DNA of 64,000 nucleotides, taken from the NCBI RefSeq assembly GCF_002091715.1, contig NZ_BDAG01000011.1, forward strand, positions 94,522-158,521, in the 5' to 3' direction. This document shows, piece by piece, positions 63,709 to 64,000 of the stretch. The stretch is from Pseudomonas migulae NBRC 103157. Lineage in GTDB: Bacteria; Pseudomonadota; Gammaproteobacteria; Pseudomonadales; Pseudomonadaceae. Within the stretch, counting starts at the first letter, position 1; every line of letters starts with the position of its first letter. Position numbers and translations under genes: made by a program. The notes beneath the pieces were generated by a model. It had not been told where the DNA came from, ran no database searches, and saw nothing but the letters and a program-made list of their open reading frames with translations.

Positions 63709-64000
63709 TCAGGCTGCCGCAAACCGCTTATCCAGATAATCAATAATCACCTTGGACTCATACATCCAGGTGGTCTGCCCGTTTTCTTCAATGCGCAGGC
63801 ACGGCACCTTGATCTTGCCACCATGTTCCAGCAGCGTCTGGCGATCCTGCTCGTTGTTCTTCGCATCTCGCAGCGCCACCGGCACGTTCAACCGGCGCAA
63901 GGTGCGGCGGGTTTTCACGCAAAACGGGCAGGCGTGGAACTGATACAGGGTCAGGCCCTTGGCGGCCGTTTCGACCTGAGCCTGAGCGGCGGCGGGGCGC
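63709..64000 (-). CDS. Glutaredoxin/GST N-terminal domain protein (partial)
   Basis: The 3' 96 codons of a gene whose start lies beyond the right edge are visible. The frame reads ...AAKGLTLYQFHACPFCVKTRRTLRRLNVPVALRDAKNNEQDRQ..., a glutaredoxin fold with active site CPFC, the cis-proline motif KIKVPCLRIEE and the C-terminal ESKVIIDYLDKRFA typical of GST N-domains. An Ala/Gln-rich segment precedes the domain, so the full protein may carry an N-terminal anchor. Confidence 0.88.
   Translation of the reverse strand, partial: RPAAAQAQVETAAKGLTLYQFHACPFCVKTRRTLRRLNVPVALRDAKNNEQDRQTLLEHGGKIKVPCLRIEENGQTTWMYESKVIIDYLDKRFAAA

Overview
The window is a stretch of Pseudomonas chromosome, most like the P. 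fluorescens group. This rests on several things read directly: about twenty copies of two REP/REPIN hairpin families typical of these genomes, OprI lipoprotein, a LiuR/LiuE leucine-degradation unit followed by a CrcY-type small RNA, an EarP/EF-P pair with arginine 32, and a complete urate-to-glyoxylate pathway. The DNA is GC-rich throughout except for one AT-rich patch (about 49,430-50,320) at the toxin end of an RHS gene. No rRNA, tRNA, insertion sequence, prophage or CRISPR array was seen.

Region 1 (1-6,700) holds leucine/acyl-CoA catabolism: an acyl-CoA ligase behind two LiuR-type palindromes, HMG-CoA lyase (liuE), liuR with its own operator, and a LysR regulator divergent from an acyl-CoA dehydrogenase. 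Between the ligase and liuE, on the minus strand, lies a probable CrcY RNA with a sigma-54 promoter, six A-rich CA motifs and a strong terminator. Region 2 (6,700-18,450) is largely envelope and housekeeping: TatD, an MltF-like transglycosylase, DoxX, GreB, a YbbA/YbbP-like ABC pair divergent from tesA, an L,D-transpeptidase, oprI, an acetyltransferase and a class I DAHP synthase. Upstream of a small unknown gene at 9,935 is a leader that folds like a SAM-II riboswitch.

Region 3 (18,600-29,330) carries PilZ and thioredoxin-like proteins with overlapping start codons, a PanE-like reductase, a 5'-nucleotidase, a UspA protein, CysB, a Gre-like factor with a membrane partner, EarP and EF-P, an alpha/beta hydrolase and the Ohr/OhrR peroxide defence pair. 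Region 4 (28,370-47,470) contains two LysR regulators, a TauE exporter, a DUF1127 protein, a YcaQ-type glycosylase, a class II DAHP synthase, DeaD, an MscS channel, ApeB, RluA, MinCDE, an LpxL-type acyltransferase and a patatin.

Region 5 (47,540-50,320) is a TccC/RHS-type polymorphic toxin. Its variable tip appears to be broken by a one-base shift inside a zinc-protease HExxH motif. Region 6 (50,370-61,490) is a purine and ureide utilisation island: two tandem OmpK/Tsx-like outer-membrane channels, an NCS2 urate/xanthine permease, PuuD urate oxidase, AllA, allantoicase, UraD, PuuE, the divergent UraH, a LysE exporter and a second NCS2 purine permease. The palindrome TTGTATACAA precedes puuE and the second permease, and a one-base variant precedes uraH, suggesting one shared repressor. 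The right end has a MarR regulator, a PLP aminotransferase and a partial glutaredoxin-like gene.
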